A DNA stretch of 47,116 bases, from positions 1-47,116 of the forward strand of contig JAEUIN010000275.1 of assembly GCA_016793115.1 (NCBI GenBank). The letters run 5' to 3'. The DNA is from Planctomycetaceae bacterium. GTDB taxonomy: Bacteria; Planctomycetota; Planctomycetia; Pirellulales; PNKZ01. Both the position numbers and the translations under genes were made by a program. Positions 21,887 through 31,038 of this stretch are shown one piece after another (the stretch's first letter is position 1; the number at the start of each line of letters is the position of its first letter). Under the pieces are notes generated by a model, which did not search any database, was not told where the DNA came from, and was given only the letters and a program-made list of their open reading frames with translations.

Positions 21887-24271
21887 CTATTTGCCGTCGA
21901 CTTTCGCCCAGAATGGATGGAGGCGATCGCTGCGGGTCCGCGCATCTTCCAGCATCAACGCCGCGTCGGGCTCGATAAACGCGCCGACTTTATTGGCGCG
22001 AACGCCGCGAATGAAGATGTCGCACGGGCGCTTAAAGTCGACGAACTCCGGCGAAAGCCAAACCGTGACGCGCGCGCTACCGGTCTTCACATACACCGCG
22101 TTCGACGGTTTGACTTCCGCTTCAGTATGCAAGAGGACGACTCCTTTAGGCGGCCAGTTGTCGGGATCGACGACCGCGCGTTCCGGCGGATCGTTCGTTT
22201 CCACCCACCAAAACGAACCGTCCCAGAGCCGCACGCTCCGGCATTTGAATTTCTTCGGAAACGGGTCGCGTTTTTGCCGACCCATCCAGTCGTAGAGCCG
22301 CAAGGTTTCGTCGGAGAAGTTTTCGCGACCGCGACCTTTCATCTGCACGACGGTCGCATTAAAGCCGCGTTGCAGATACCAGTCGAGATTGACGGCATTC
22401 TCCGTCCACAAATAGCTGTCGAGTTCGCCGAACACGAGATACGACGGCACGTATTCGGCGTTTTCTTTGTAGAAATCGACCGTCTTATCCGCGCGGGGCG
22501 AGATTCCCATGTAACCGGCCCACAGGTCCGGATGAGCCAGCGCAATGTCCCAGGCGGCGTCGGCCCCCATCGAGTGTCCGCCGATGCAGACGCGATCGGT
22601 GTCGATCGAGAGTCGCCGATAGGCGTCGCGCAACGTGTAGAGGACCGCCGCGTGTTCATCCTCGGAATACGAACACGACGTCTGTTGCTCCTTCGCCCAA
22701 TAAGGGGCGATGACGATATATCCGAAGCGATCCGCCTGGCCGAGGCGAATGCCTTGAGCGTTGACGTTGCCCGCCCACCACTCCAGTTCGCGCTGCGGCG
22801 TGTTCCCGGCTCCGTGCAAGACGAGGATGACCGGATAGCGACGATGCGGGTCGTATTCTTGCGGCAACTGCACTAGATAGTCGATCGGCGCACGGTCCTT
22901 AAGATAGTCGATCGTGACGCTGTACAGCCCGGCCGCCTGTTTCGAAGGTTCGGGCAGAGGTAACGGCGGCTTCATCAGAGCGAGAATTTGCGCCGTCAAT
23001 TCCGGAATGAACGCCTCCTGCGAGCGAAGCGCCGCGAGAATTTCATTGCGGCGAGTCACGATCGGTTCGGACAAGTACTCGCGGAAGAAATTGCGCGTGT
23101 CGTACATCGAACTCGCCGTCGGCAGATTGCGAACGGCGTAATCGCTGCCGGCCAGCCATCCGCTCACCGCCAAGGCGATCTTTTCCTCCGGCGTCATACC
23201 GTCGTCGGCCTGAAACTGCAAAAACGCCGCCATTCGGTCGATCGTGTTGAGCCTCAATTCGGCATGGATTTCGTCGCGGACTTTCGTCAATTTGAACTTC
23301 AGCGCCGAATTCTTGACATCTTTTAACAAGGCATCGAATCGCTCCAGCGCCAGTTTACGACGGCCTTCCTGTTGATCGAACTCCTTGACCTGAGCGCTGA
23401 CCGCCTGCAGCGTCTCACCGGCGACATTCTCCGCCGGAAACGATTTCAACGCCGTCCGGACCAATTCGTTCTGCCCACCTTTGCGGCGAGTTTCCAATTC
23501 ATCGAGCAAGCGTCTGGCATAGGTCTGCCTTAATCGAACGCTCGTTTGTTCAAACAATCGACGCTGATCGGCCGGGAGGTTCTTGAAGTGGCCGAGTAAT
23601 GAATTAAGCTCCGCTTCGGCGTCTTTGAAGCGTTCGCTTTGTATGTAAAGACGCACTACTTTCAAGCGCTGATCAATATTGTCGGGATCGACTTGCTTGG
23701 CCAATATCCGGCCAAGTACGTCGCGGGGAATCGAGTTCGTCGCGATCCGCATGTCCCAGACGAAGTGCAGGCCTTCGGCATCGACGCTCTCGATCTTCGT
23801 CCACGTCGGCGTGATTTCGGTGATTCCCTGAATCAACGCTTGTGGACCGAGATTCGTCTCCATTTTGACGATGCGCCGGCCGAAATCGTCGAACTCACCG
23901 ATGTGAAAGAGTTCCCCGACCGAGGCGATGTGCGAACCAGTTTCGGTCACTTGCTGCGGAACGGCGAACCTTTCCACTGGGTCGGCGGCGTCCAAATCGT
24001 TGATCGAACCAGGAAGTACCTGACGCACCGGGTAGTAGGTCCGACGCAACCCGTCGTCCATCAAGATAATGGTCTTCGGCAGGTTTTGCGTTTTCGGCGA
24101 GTTGATAACCGAGCCGGTTTGCGCATAACGCCCTTGCATCATGCGGCCGTCGAGTAGTGACATATTCGCGGCCGCGGCAATAACTCCGCCGCAGCAGATG
24201 ACCGCGAAAACGACTGAAAATCGAAAGACCGGCCCTCGGCCGGCGCGGACTGCGTGCCGCTTCGACGTCAT
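21887..24271 (-). CDS. Exported protein with C-terminal alpha/beta-hydrolase domain, catalytic His apparently lost
   Basis: A 794-residue protein. The ATG at 24271 precedes a signal anchor (VVFAVICCGGVIAAAANM); the longer frame has no such start. Residues 30-480 are largely helical (SERFKDAEAELNSLLGHF and similar), reminiscent of TPR-like repeats. The C-terminal part is an esterase/PHB-depolymerase-like hydrolase: RRYPVILVLHGAGNTP (oxyanion region), nucleophile motif CIGGHSMGADAAW and acid-bearing VFGELDSYLW. Where related sequences, as I recall them, read GRGHE, this one reads MKGRGRENFSD, Arg 649 replacing the catalytic His. Substrate unknown. Hydrolase fold confident, activity doubtful. 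Confidence 0.8.
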   Translation of the reverse strand: MTSKRHAVRAGRGPVFRFSVVFAVICCGGVIAAAANMSLLDGRMMQGRYAQTGSVINSPKTQNLPKTIILMDDGLRRTYYPVRQVLPGSINDLDAADPVERFAVPQQVTETGSHIASVGELFHIGEFDDFGRRIVKMETNLGPQALIQGITEITPTWTKIESVDAEGLHFVWDMRIATNSIPRDVLGRILAKQVDPDNIDQRLKVVRLYIQSERFKDAEAELNSLLGHFKNLPADQRRLFEQTSVRLRQTYARRLLDELETRRKGGQNELVRTALKSFPAENVAGETLQAVSAQVKEFDQQEGRRKLALERFDALLKDVKNSALKFKLTKVRDEIHAELRLNTIDRMAAFLQFQADDGMTPEEKIALAVSGWLAGSDYAVRNLPTASSMYDTRNFFREYLSEPIVTRRNEILAALRSQEAFIPELTAQILALMKPPLPLPEPSKQAAGLYSVTIDYLKDRAPIDYLVQLPQEYDPHRRYPVILVLHGAGNTPQRELEWWAGNVNAQGIRLGQADRFGYIVIAPYWAKEQQTSCSYSEDEHAAVLYTLRDAYRRLSIDTDRVCIGGHSMGADAAWDIALAHPDLWAGYMGISPRADKTVDFYKENAEYVPSYLVFGELDSYLWTENAVNLDWYLQRGFNATVVQMKGRGRENFSDETLRLYDWMGRQKRDPFPKKFKCRSVRLWDGSFWWVETNDPPERAVVDPDNWPPKGVVLLHTEAEVKPSNAVYVKTGSARVTVWLSPEFVDFKRPCDIFIRGVRANKVGAFIEPDAALMLEDARTRSDRLHPFWAKVDGK

Positions 24272-24456
24272 AAACCACTCTGGCCGAGACTTCGGCTGCA
24301 AAAGATGGAAAGTATCATCGCTCAATTCTCGATTGCAGACGTCGTAAGTCAATGAAGCGGCAACGAGTTACGCCGTTTTCCGTCGATTGACAGTCGCGTC
24401 ACAACCCGTAAAACTGGAGCAATTGAGCGGACTTTGCGGAATTCGGAGGGTGTGGC

Positions 24457-24717
24457 GTGACTTGGCAGCGAGGTCTTATCGCATTGCTTGCGGCGGTCCT
24501 AGGGCTGCCCATTCTTACTTTGCTCACGCTCGGAATTGGCCGCTTGCTAGCCGCTTTACACGACCTCGAAGGAGCCCAATGCCTCAACAGGCTCGCTGCC
24601 GTGGAAGTGGTGCTTTGGCTGACTTCACTCGTCGGCCTCGTCGTCTGTCTGACGCTTCGCCAAGTCAACACCGTCGCCTCGGAGTTTGACGCGGCCGATG
24701 ACGAAGAATTGGAATAA
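24457..24717 (+). CDS. Small two-helix membrane protein
   Basis: An 86-residue protein beginning at GTG, with GGAGGG nine bases upstream. Two hydrophobic helices lie at about 7-31 (IALLAAVLGLPILTLLTLGI) and 45-66 (VEVVLWLTSLVGLVVCLTL), followed by an acidic tail. It starts 185 bases from the divergent hydrolase gene and converges on the HAD gene. I do not recognise a family. The ribosome binding site and membrane pattern make it likely to be real. Confidence 0.6.
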   Translation: MTWQRGLIALLAAVLGLPILTLLTLGIGRLLAALHDLEGAQCLNRLAAVEVVLWLTSLVGLVVCLTLRQVNTVASEFDAADDEELE

Positions 24718-24757
24718 ATCAGTCTCTCGACGTCGCATCATGCCGAACAGCGCCGCC

Positions 24758-25378
24758 TCAATAGTTGAAGCCGATCCCTCGCGAGCGGGCGTCGGCTGCA
24801 TATTGGGCCGCCGAGGTGAAGAGTACGGCGTCGAAACCTGCGGCCTTAGCCCCGTCGACGTTCGCTGGTACGTCGTCGCAATAAAACACCTCCTCCGGAG
24901 CGACGCCTGCCGTATTTGCCGCTTCAAGATAGATCGGTGCGTCGGGCTTCATCAGGCGTAGTTTGTAGCTCAGCACGACGGCGTCAAACGCATCGGGAAT
25001 CGTGGTATAGCGACCTGATGCGAAGAAGTCGTAGTGCATATCGCACGTGTTCGAGAGTATGCCGAGCCGCCAGCCTGCGGCCCGCAGTTGCGACGTGATC
25101 GCCTTCATCGGCGGGTTCACACGAAAGATATCGCTCGAGGCGGCGACAATCGCCTCATCGCTCGCTCGACAATCGTATCGCTCGCGAAACCAAAGGCAGA
25201 ATTCCGGCCCGCTTAAGAGTCCGCCGTCGCAACGTGCGTTCACGTCGCCGCGAAAGATAGTTTCAAAGACCGATTCGGCATCAACGTTCGCCAACTTGGC
25301 CAGACGCTCGGCCGCCAGCCGATGATTAAAGAACAGGAGAACGTTGCCGAGATCGAAATAGAGAAACTTGATGCTCAC
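24758..25378 (-). CDS. HAD-superfamily phosphatase, YihX-like
   Basis: A 206-residue cytosolic HAD hydrolase. Motif I is FLYFDLGNVLLFFNHRLA with nucleophile Asp 9; the DLGN form is that of YihX-type sugar phosphatases. Motif II is LGILSNTCDMHYDFF, motif III the Lys in RLMKPDAPIYLEA, and motif IV VFYCDDVPANVDGAKAAG. An alpha-helical cap lies between. YihX releases glucose from alpha-glucose-1-phosphate; the substrate here may differ. Start GTG at 25378. The gene is 32 bases behind the DUF1080 gene on the same strand, probably one transcript. Confidence 0.88.
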   Translation of the reverse strand: MSIKFLYFDLGNVLLFFNHRLAAERLAKLANVDAESVFETIFRGDVNARCDGGLLSGPEFCLWFRERYDCRASDEAIVAASSDIFRVNPPMKAITSQLRAAGWRLGILSNTCDMHYDFFASGRYTTIPDAFDAVVLSYKLRLMKPDAPIYLEAANTAGVAPEEVFYCDDVPANVDGAKAAGFDAVLFTSAAQYAADARSRGIGFNY

Positions 25379-25410
25379 CGCGAATCGTCCCTGATCCCAC
25401 CGGCTGAAAA

Positions 25411-26082
25411 TTACTTTCCGATCGGCTCGCGCGAACGCGGCGCGAGTTCTTCAATCTCGATATCCTTATACCAAGCTTCGCTCGGCGGGCCGCCGTGGAT
25501 TTGCACGGCGATGACCCCGCGCCTCTCGATCCCCGGATCCAGTTCCGTGTAATCCACGGTTTGCACCCCGTTGAGCCAAAGCTGAAGTCGGTTCCCTTCC
25601 GCTCGGATGACGTATTCGTTCCAGTCGTTCGGCTTGGCGGCTTTCGCGAGCACTTCGGGCGTCGGCTGCGCCAGCATCTTTTTGCGGCGCGACTCATCGT
25701 AGAGCGCGCCCCAATACTTCTGCCCGATGTCGGCCTGATAGCCGATCACTTCATGGTGATCGGGAATCCGCTTTGTTCGAAACTGCACGCCGGCGTTCAC
25801 CCCTTCACCTATGACCTTGAACTTTACTCGCAATTCAAAGTCGCCGTATTCCTTCTTCGTGCAGAGGAATTCGTTGTTCGGAATTTTCTCTTTCAGCTGA
25901 CCGCCGACGATCGCCCCGTCTTCAATCCTGAACATTTTGAGATTTCCTTCCCAACCGGCGAACGACTTGCCGTCGAACAAGGAAATCCGCTCTGCGGCGG
26001 GGCCGGCCGCGGGACAGGCGACTGCGAATAATGCCGCTATGGTTATGACGAACATGGCGCGCAGTATGGTCCGGTGCGGCAT
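25411..26082 (-). CDS. Secreted DUF1080 protein (3-keto-disaccharide hydrolase fold)
   Basis: A 223-residue exported protein: signal peptide at 1-29 (MFVITIAALFAVACPAAG inside it), then the concanavalin-like DUF1080 domain. Landmarks are ISLFDGKSFAGWEG, EFLCTKKEYGDFELRVKFK, NAGVQFRTKRIPDHHEVIGY, NDWNEYVIRAEGNRLQLWLN and GVIAVQIHGGPPSEAWYKDI, all canonical. Such proteins are abundant in planctomycetes and act on, or bind, glycans; some cleave 3-keto-glycosides. The frame stays open to 26340 but only the ATG at 26082 yields a signal. Followed by the HAD phosphatase. Confidence 0.92.
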   Translation of the reverse strand: MPHRTILRAMFVITIAALFAVACPAAGPAAERISLFDGKSFAGWEGNLKMFRIEDGAIVGGQLKEKIPNNEFLCTKKEYGDFELRVKFKVIGEGVNAGVQFRTKRIPDHHEVIGYQADIGQKYWGALYDESRRKKMLAQPTPEVLAKAAKPNDWNEYVIRAEGNRLQLWLNGVQTVDYTELDPGIERRGVIAVQIHGGPPSEAWYKDIEIEELAPRSREPIGK

Positions 26083-26239
26083 GGGGCGACTCTCCCGTGG
26101 GCAGGCGATGAGATATGCCGCCAGCATACGCCGGCCGCGACGATTGTAAAACGCCTCGGCGACCGATAGGGTGAGCGACGACGTCGAACTTATTCGACGA
26201 ATTGCCTGATTCAACGCCGTCCAAGGAGAAATCGCTTCA

Positions 26240-26734
26240 ATGACCGCCGCCGAAAGACAGTTTCCGCAATATGAGTTTAATCGCACTCGCACGCTCGGTT
26301 TGCTCGACACGATTCTCAAGGAACCGAATCCGCAAGGCATCCTCGGCTGGCGACCTGGTCCGGGCCGGGCTCACATCGCTTGGCAATTGATGCATATCGG
26401 CGTGACGGAGGAAATTTTCGCCACCGAACGTCTCGCTCCCGAAAAGGCCGGCGCGTTTTCGGAACTCTGGCCCCGTTTCCGCGGCGGCAGCACTCCTGAC
26501 GACGAGATTCCTACCGCCGATCTCATTCGCGAAGTGCTTACCGAAGGCCGCGAACATTTGCTGGCCACGCTGCGCACGATTTCCGACGATCGGCTCGGCG
26601 AGATTCCCGCAGCCCTCGCCCAACGCAAGCTGACGATTCGCGACGTGCTCCAGATTCTCGCCTGGCACGAACCGCATCATCAAGGGCAGGCTCACATCAC
26701 GTTCAATTTGTACAAAGCCGCGCACGCGCGCTAA
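26240..26734 (+). CDS. DinB-family protein
   Basis: A 164-residue four-helix-bundle protein. GRAHIAWQLMHIGVTEE holds the first metal-ligand His, and LAWHEPHHQGQAHITFNLYK the second and third, the standard DinB/YfiT triad. LGWRPGPGRAHIAWQ and PTADLIREVLTEGREHLLAT fit the family. DinB proteins bind divalent metal and include thiol-S-transferases, but many have no known activity. AAGGAGAAATCGCTTCA precedes the ATG, a good ribosome binding site. It diverges from the DUF1080 gene. Confidence 0.88.
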   Translation: MTAAERQFPQYEFNRTRTLGLLDTILKEPNPQGILGWRPGPGRAHIAWQLMHIGVTEEIFATERLAPEKAGAFSELWPRFRGGSTPDDEIPTADLIREVLTEGREHLLATLRTISDDRLGEIPAALAQRKLTIRDVLQILAWHEPHHQGQAHITFNLYKAAHAR

Positions 26735-26821
26735 ATCATCGGCGTCGGCGGATCGCTCATCGCGTTCCGGCGGCCGTCGGACGATCCGAACGCATCCTTT
26801 TGGAACTATATAAAGCACCGC

Positions 26822-28237
26822 ATGCATACCGCTTCACAGCCTGATAACCTTCGCGATCTCCTGGCTTCCGGTTGGACCTCGAAAAGCGTGAAGCGGGAAC
26901 TGCACGATAACTTTCTCCGCATGCTCGCCTCCGGCGAAGAACTCTTTCCCGGCATCGTCGGCTACGAAAACACGGTCGTCCCCGAGATCAACATCGCGCT
27001 GCTCGCACAACACGATTTGCTCTTCCTCGGCGAAAAGGGACAAGCCAAGAGTCGAATCATGCGTGGGCTCGTACGCTTCCTCGATGAAGTGACTCCCTAC
27101 GTCGACATTCCCGAAGCGCCGGTTCACGACGACCCGCTCAAGCCCATCTCGGCGGCCGTGAAGAGATTCGTCGCCGCAACGCCGCCCGAGCGAGTCCCGA
27201 TCGCTTGGTGGCCGCGATCGGAGCGATACGCCGAGCGACTCGCGCCGGGAACCAAGTTCGCCGATATTGTCGGCGAGATCGACCCTGCAAAGCTCGCGGG
27301 CGGCGTAAGCATGTCGACCGAAGAAGCGCTCAGCTTCGGGCTGATTCCCCGAATGCATCGCGGCATTTTCGCGATGAACGAATTGCCGGAACTCGACGAA
27401 CTCGTGCAAGTCGGCCTGTTCAATATCCTGGAAGAGCGCGACGTCCAAATCCGCGGTTATCCGATAAAGTTCGACGTCGACGTGCTGATTCTCTTTTCCG
27501 CCAATCCGTCGACCTACAACCGCAGCGGCAAAGTGATTCCGCAATTGAAAGACCGCATCGGTTCGGTGATTCACACGCACTACCCTCTCGAGCGCGATCA
27601 GGGCATTCGCATCGTCGAGCAAGAGGCCGGGCTCGACCTCGGCGGCGAGTGGCCGGTCGTCGTGCCGTACTTTATGAAGCAAGTGATCGAAGAGATCACG
27701 ATCGCAGCCCGCAAAAGCAAGTATGTCGATCATCAATCGGGCGTTAGTGCTCGCTTCAGTATCGCCAACTATCGGGCCATGGTCGCCTCGGCCCGGCAGC
27801 GGGCCGTCGTGCTCGGCGAAAAGCCGGCCGTGCCGCGCATCAGCGATCTGGGACACATTTATTCGTCGGCGCTCGGCAAGCTCGAACTCGATTTGATGAG
27901 CAGTCATCAATTGAACGAACGGCAAGTGCTCGACGCGATCGTCGCCCAGGCGATCAAGACGGTTTTCGAGGAGTATGTCGAAGAGCACGGCTTGCAAGAG
28001 ATCGGCGAGATTTTTTCTAAGGGCGTGAAGATTGAAGTCGGCGATATGTTGCCGTCGAGCGTTTACGCCGAACGGATCAAGAATGTGCCGCCGGTTTGGG
28101 AGAAGGCATTTGAAGTGAATTCGGCGAGCGACGCGGCGATGCGCGCCTCGTGCGTTGAATTCGTACTCGCCGGACTTTACGCCACCGATCGCATTTCTCG
28201 AGCGCAGCGGCATGGACGAATGGAATATGAACTCTAG
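26822..28237 (+). CDS. MoxR/magnesium-chelatase-like AAA+ ATPase
   Basis: A 471-residue ATPase. Walker A is GEKGQAKS at residues 70-77 and the Walker B/glutamate region is GIFAMNELPELDELVQVGL near 180. LIPRMHRG precedes it, as in chelatase I subunits, and a sensor-1-like ILFSANPSTYNRSGKVIP follows. A helical lid ends the protein. An AT-rich stretch with TATATAAAG about 20 bases before the ATG may be a promoter element. The downstream gene, 12 bases on, is a von Willebrand A protein. The two together make the classical ATPase plus MIDAS pair that inserts metal or remodels a protein. The client is unknown. Confidence 0.9.
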   Translation: MHTASQPDNLRDLLASGWTSKSVKRELHDNFLRMLASGEELFPGIVGYENTVVPEINIALLAQHDLLFLGEKGQAKSRIMRGLVRFLDEVTPYVDIPEAPVHDDPLKPISAAVKRFVAATPPERVPIAWWPRSERYAERLAPGTKFADIVGEIDPAKLAGGVSMSTEEALSFGLIPRMHRGIFAMNELPELDELVQVGLFNILEERDVQIRGYPIKFDVDVLILFSANPSTYNRSGKVIPQLKDRIGSVIHTHYPLERDQGIRIVEQEAGLDLGGEWPVVVPYFMKQVIEEITIAARKSKYVDHQSGVSARFSIANYRAMVASARQRAVVLGEKPAVPRISDLGHIYSSALGKLELDLMSSHQLNERQVLDAIVAQAIKTVFEEYVEEHGLQEIGEIFSKGVKIEVGDMLPSSVYAERIKNVPPVWEKAFEVNSASDAAMRASCVEFVLAGLYATDRISRAQRHGRMEYEL

Positions 28238-28249
28238 GGCAAACTAAGC

Positions 28250-29953
28250 ATGTCGGCCGATCGCGATCACTTGGGCGGAATCATTCATACATATCAACGG
28301 TATGATCCCGCGAAGTTTCCCAGCCCGACGCAACCGCCTGCCGACGTCGTGTCGCCGGCCTTCGAGCACATGCTGGCCTACGGCAGCTTGCGCGAACTCA
28401 CTGACGAGGAATTGGCCCGCGCGATTCATCTCGATCCGAGCCAAATCGCCGGCCTTGGACCAAGCCTCGACTTTCTGAAGCAACTTCTCGAAGAACGGAA
28501 GCAGAAGATTCTTGAGACCTATGAGACGGACAAAGTTCGCCAAGAAGTCGGCGAAGTATACCGCCAAGCTGCCGAGCGATTGACTCCGCCGGGCGAGCTC
28601 CGCGACGCGTACAAGCGGGCCGTCCGCGAAGAGCAACTACGTGAATTGGAGCGGCTTTGGTATAAAGCCGGCGGCGAACGGTCGCGTTTTGCGGCTCACC
28701 TCATGAAAGTGATCGAGCGGCTAAGCGAGAAGTATCAAGTCGACGAGTTGGCCGCGAAGTACGCGTTTACCGGCCAGAAGCGGCTCGACCTCGATCAGGC
28801 GCTCGCGATTAAAGAAGAGCTGGAGACGATCGATCGGTTGTTGAAGCAACTTGAAGAAGCCGCGAAAACGGCCCAGATCGCGATTATCGACGTCGAGGAA
28901 CTGCAGCAGTTCGTCGACCCGGAGCAGATGGAGAATCTGAATCAACTTCAAAAGCAGGTCGAAGACTTGGTACGTCAGTTGGCCGAACAACAGGGAATGG
29001 AAAAAACCAAACGTGGCTACCAACTCACGCCGAAAGCGTATCGCATCTTTCAAAGCAAACTGCTCGAGCAAATCTTCAGCCAACTGCAGGCTTCGCGAAC
29101 CGGTCGGCACCAAGGCCCGATCGTCGGCGAAGGAGCGGTCGAACTGCCGAGCGTGAAGCCATACGAGTTCGGCGACTCGGTGGCGAATATGGACATCGTC
29201 GGCACGTTTACAAACGCGCTAATTCGCTCCGCCGGCGCGCGACCGCTGCGACTGAAAAACGACGACATCGAGATTCACCGCACCCGCAATTCGCCGAAAT
29301 GTGCGACCGTCGTGGTGATGGACATGAGCGGCTCGATGGGACGCAGCGGGCTCTATGTGCACGTGAAGCGCATGGCGTTGGCCATGGACGGCTTGATTCG
29401 CCGCGAATATCCCGGCGACTTTCTGCAATTCGTGGAGATGTACACGTTCGCCAAGCCGCGGGCCGCCAGCGAAATCGCCGTGCTCATGCCGAAGCCGGTG
29501 ACGATCTACGATCCGTGGGTGCGTCTCCGCTGCGACATGAGCGATCCGAACGTGCTTGAGTCCCGCGTTCCGCCGCACTTCACCAACATTCAGCACGGGC
29601 TGCAAACCGCGCGGCGTTACTTGGCGAATCAGGACACGCCGAACAAGCAGATCATCCTCATCACCGACGGCTTGCCCACGACGCACTTCGAAGCCGAGAT
29701 GCTCTACTTGCTCTATCCTCCGGACCCGCGGACCGAAGAAGCGACGATGCGCGAGGGCGCTCTGTGCAAACGTGAGGGGATCACGCTCAACTTGTTCCTA
29801 CTGCAAAGCTGGTCGCAATCGAGCGAAGACATCCAGTTTTCGCACAAGCTGGCGGAGCAAACCGGCGGCCGCGTCTTTTTTACGGCGGGCAAAGACTTGG
29901 ATCGGTTCGTCGTGTGGGACTATGTGAATCGTCGACGGAGCATCATTTCGTGA
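28250..29953 (+). CDS. von Willebrand factor A domain protein, partner of the MoxR-like ATPase
   Basis: A 567-residue protein with no signal peptide. Residues 1-330 are charged and coiled-coil-like (EELETIDRLLKQLEEAAKTA, NQLQKQVEDLVRQLAEQQGM). The vWA domain starts near residue 350 with MIDAS motif VVVMDMSGSMGRSG; the later conserved Asp is in ILITDGLPTTHFE. Such proteins dock on AAA+ rings, as CoxE, BchD and RavA/ViaA do. It starts 12 bases after the ATPase gene. Its TGA overlaps the GTG of the next gene (GTGA), so all three genes are translationally coupled. Confidence 0.92.
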   Translation: MSADRDHLGGIIHTYQRYDPAKFPSPTQPPADVVSPAFEHMLAYGSLRELTDEELARAIHLDPSQIAGLGPSLDFLKQLLEERKQKILETYETDKVRQEVGEVYRQAAERLTPPGELRDAYKRAVREEQLRELERLWYKAGGERSRFAAHLMKVIERLSEKYQVDELAAKYAFTGQKRLDLDQALAIKEELETIDRLLKQLEEAAKTAQIAIIDVEELQQFVDPEQMENLNQLQKQVEDLVRQLAEQQGMEKTKRGYQLTPKAYRIFQSKLLEQIFSQLQASRTGRHQGPIVGEGAVELPSVKPYEFGDSVANMDIVGTFTNALIRSAGARPLRLKNDDIEIHRTRNSPKCATVVVMDMSGSMGRSGLYVHVKRMALAMDGLIRREYPGDFLQFVEMYTFAKPRAASEIAVLMPKPVTIYDPWVRLRCDMSDPNVLESRVPPHFTNIQHGLQTARRYLANQDTPNKQIILITDGLPTTHFEAEMLYLLYPPDPRTEEATMREGALCKREGITLNLFLLQSWSQSSEDIQFSHKLAEQTGGRVFFTAGKDLDRFVVWDYVNRRRSIIS

Positions 29954-31035
29954 GCCATTGGCTCCTCTACGGCATTACCGGTTACACGGGAAAGCTGATT
30001 ACGCGTGAGGCGGTGAAGCGGGGACTAAAGCCGGTCGTCGCCGGGCGCGATCGAGCGAAGGTCGAACGTATCGCCAAGGAGTTCGGCTGTGAATGCCGCG
30101 TCTTTGCGCTCGACGATCCGCAACATGTCGCCGACCGATTACGCGACTTTCGCGTCGTGCTCAACTGCGCCGGTCCGTTCGCTAGAACCGCGCCGACTCT
30201 GATGAGCGCCTGCGTCAAAGCCGGCTGTTCGTATCTCGACATCACCGGCGAGCTCGACGTGATCGAGCAAGCGTCGCGACTCAACGCGCTGGCTAAACGA
30301 GCCGGCGTGACGATCTTGCCCGCCGTCGGCTTCGACGTCGTGCCGACCGATTGTCTCGCCGCTCTGTTGAAGGAGGAACTCCCCTCGGCCGTTCATCTTT
30401 CGCTGGCGTTTACCGGAGCGGCGAGCACATCGCCTGGTACGACGAAGACTGTGCTGGCCAGCTTGCCCGAAGGGGGACGGGCACGAATCGACGGCAAGAT
30501 CGAAACCGTGCCGGTCGCCTGGAAGAAGCGGACGATTCCATTTTCCACCGGAGTTCGAGAAGCGACGACAATCCCCTGGGGCGACGTCTCGAGCGCTTAC
30601 CATACGACGAAGATTCCCAACATCGACGTCTACATGGCGATCGATCACTTAGGCGCAAAGCGCCTGCGGCGGCTGCGGAAGTTGGCCCCGCTGCTTCGCT
30701 ACCGACCGGTGCTCAAGGCTGCGGAGTGGCTCGTCGATCGATTCGTCGCCGGCCCGATCGACGACGAACTTGTCGCCGAGCGAGTGTCGCTGTGGGGCGA
30801 AGTCCGCGACGCCGACGGACTTACGGCCAGCGCGACGCTCGAAACTCCCAACGGCTACCTATTGACGGGAATCACGGCCGTGAACGCCGTCGAGCGGGTG
30901 CTCGCCGGCCAAGCCGCGCCGGGCTTTCAGACCCCGGCGCGGGCCTTCGGCAAAGAATTCATCTTCGGAGTCCCCAACGTCGAATTCGCCTGGCAACATG
31001 CGGCGACGACCGACGCGGGATCAGCCGACGCGTAG
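29950..31035 (+). CDS. Saccharopine-dehydrogenase-like NAD(P)-binding oxidoreductase
   Basis: A 361-residue protein. The N-terminal Rossmann motif is LLYGITGYTGKLITREAV, slightly different from the usual GATGYTG. VLNCAGPFARTAPTLMSACV and YLDITGELDVIE are typical of the trans-acting enoyl-reductase/saccharopine dehydrogenase family. A hydrophobic C-terminal region LTGITAVNAVERVLAG and TPARAFGKEFIFGVPNVEF completes it. I chose the GTG at 29950, which overlaps the vWA stop by four bases; the frame begins at 29914. Substrate unknown. Members reduce lipid or polyketide intermediates. It could be the client of the MoxR-vWA pair, but this is only context. Confidence 0.85.
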   Translation: MSHWLLYGITGYTGKLITREAVKRGLKPVVAGRDRAKVERIAKEFGCECRVFALDDPQHVADRLRDFRVVLNCAGPFARTAPTLMSACVKAGCSYLDITGELDVIEQASRLNALAKRAGVTILPAVGFDVVPTDCLAALLKEELPSAVHLSLAFTGAASTSPGTTKTVLASLPEGGRARIDGKIETVPVAWKKRTIPFSTGVREATTIPWGDVSSAYHTTKIPNIDVYMAIDHLGAKRLRRLRKLAPLLRYRPVLKAAEWLVDRFVAGPIDDELVAERVSLWGEVRDADGLTASATLETPNGYLLTGITAVNAVERVLAGQAAPGFQTPARAFGKEFIFGVPNVEFAWQHAATTDAGSADA

Positions 31036-31038
31036 CGC

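Noticed and set aside
26834..28213. A 459-codon open frame on the minus strand opposite the MoxR-like ATPase
   Set aside because: It is a mirror of a high-GC gene; its product is Arg/His/Asp-rich with no family likeness, while the plus strand has Walker motifs.
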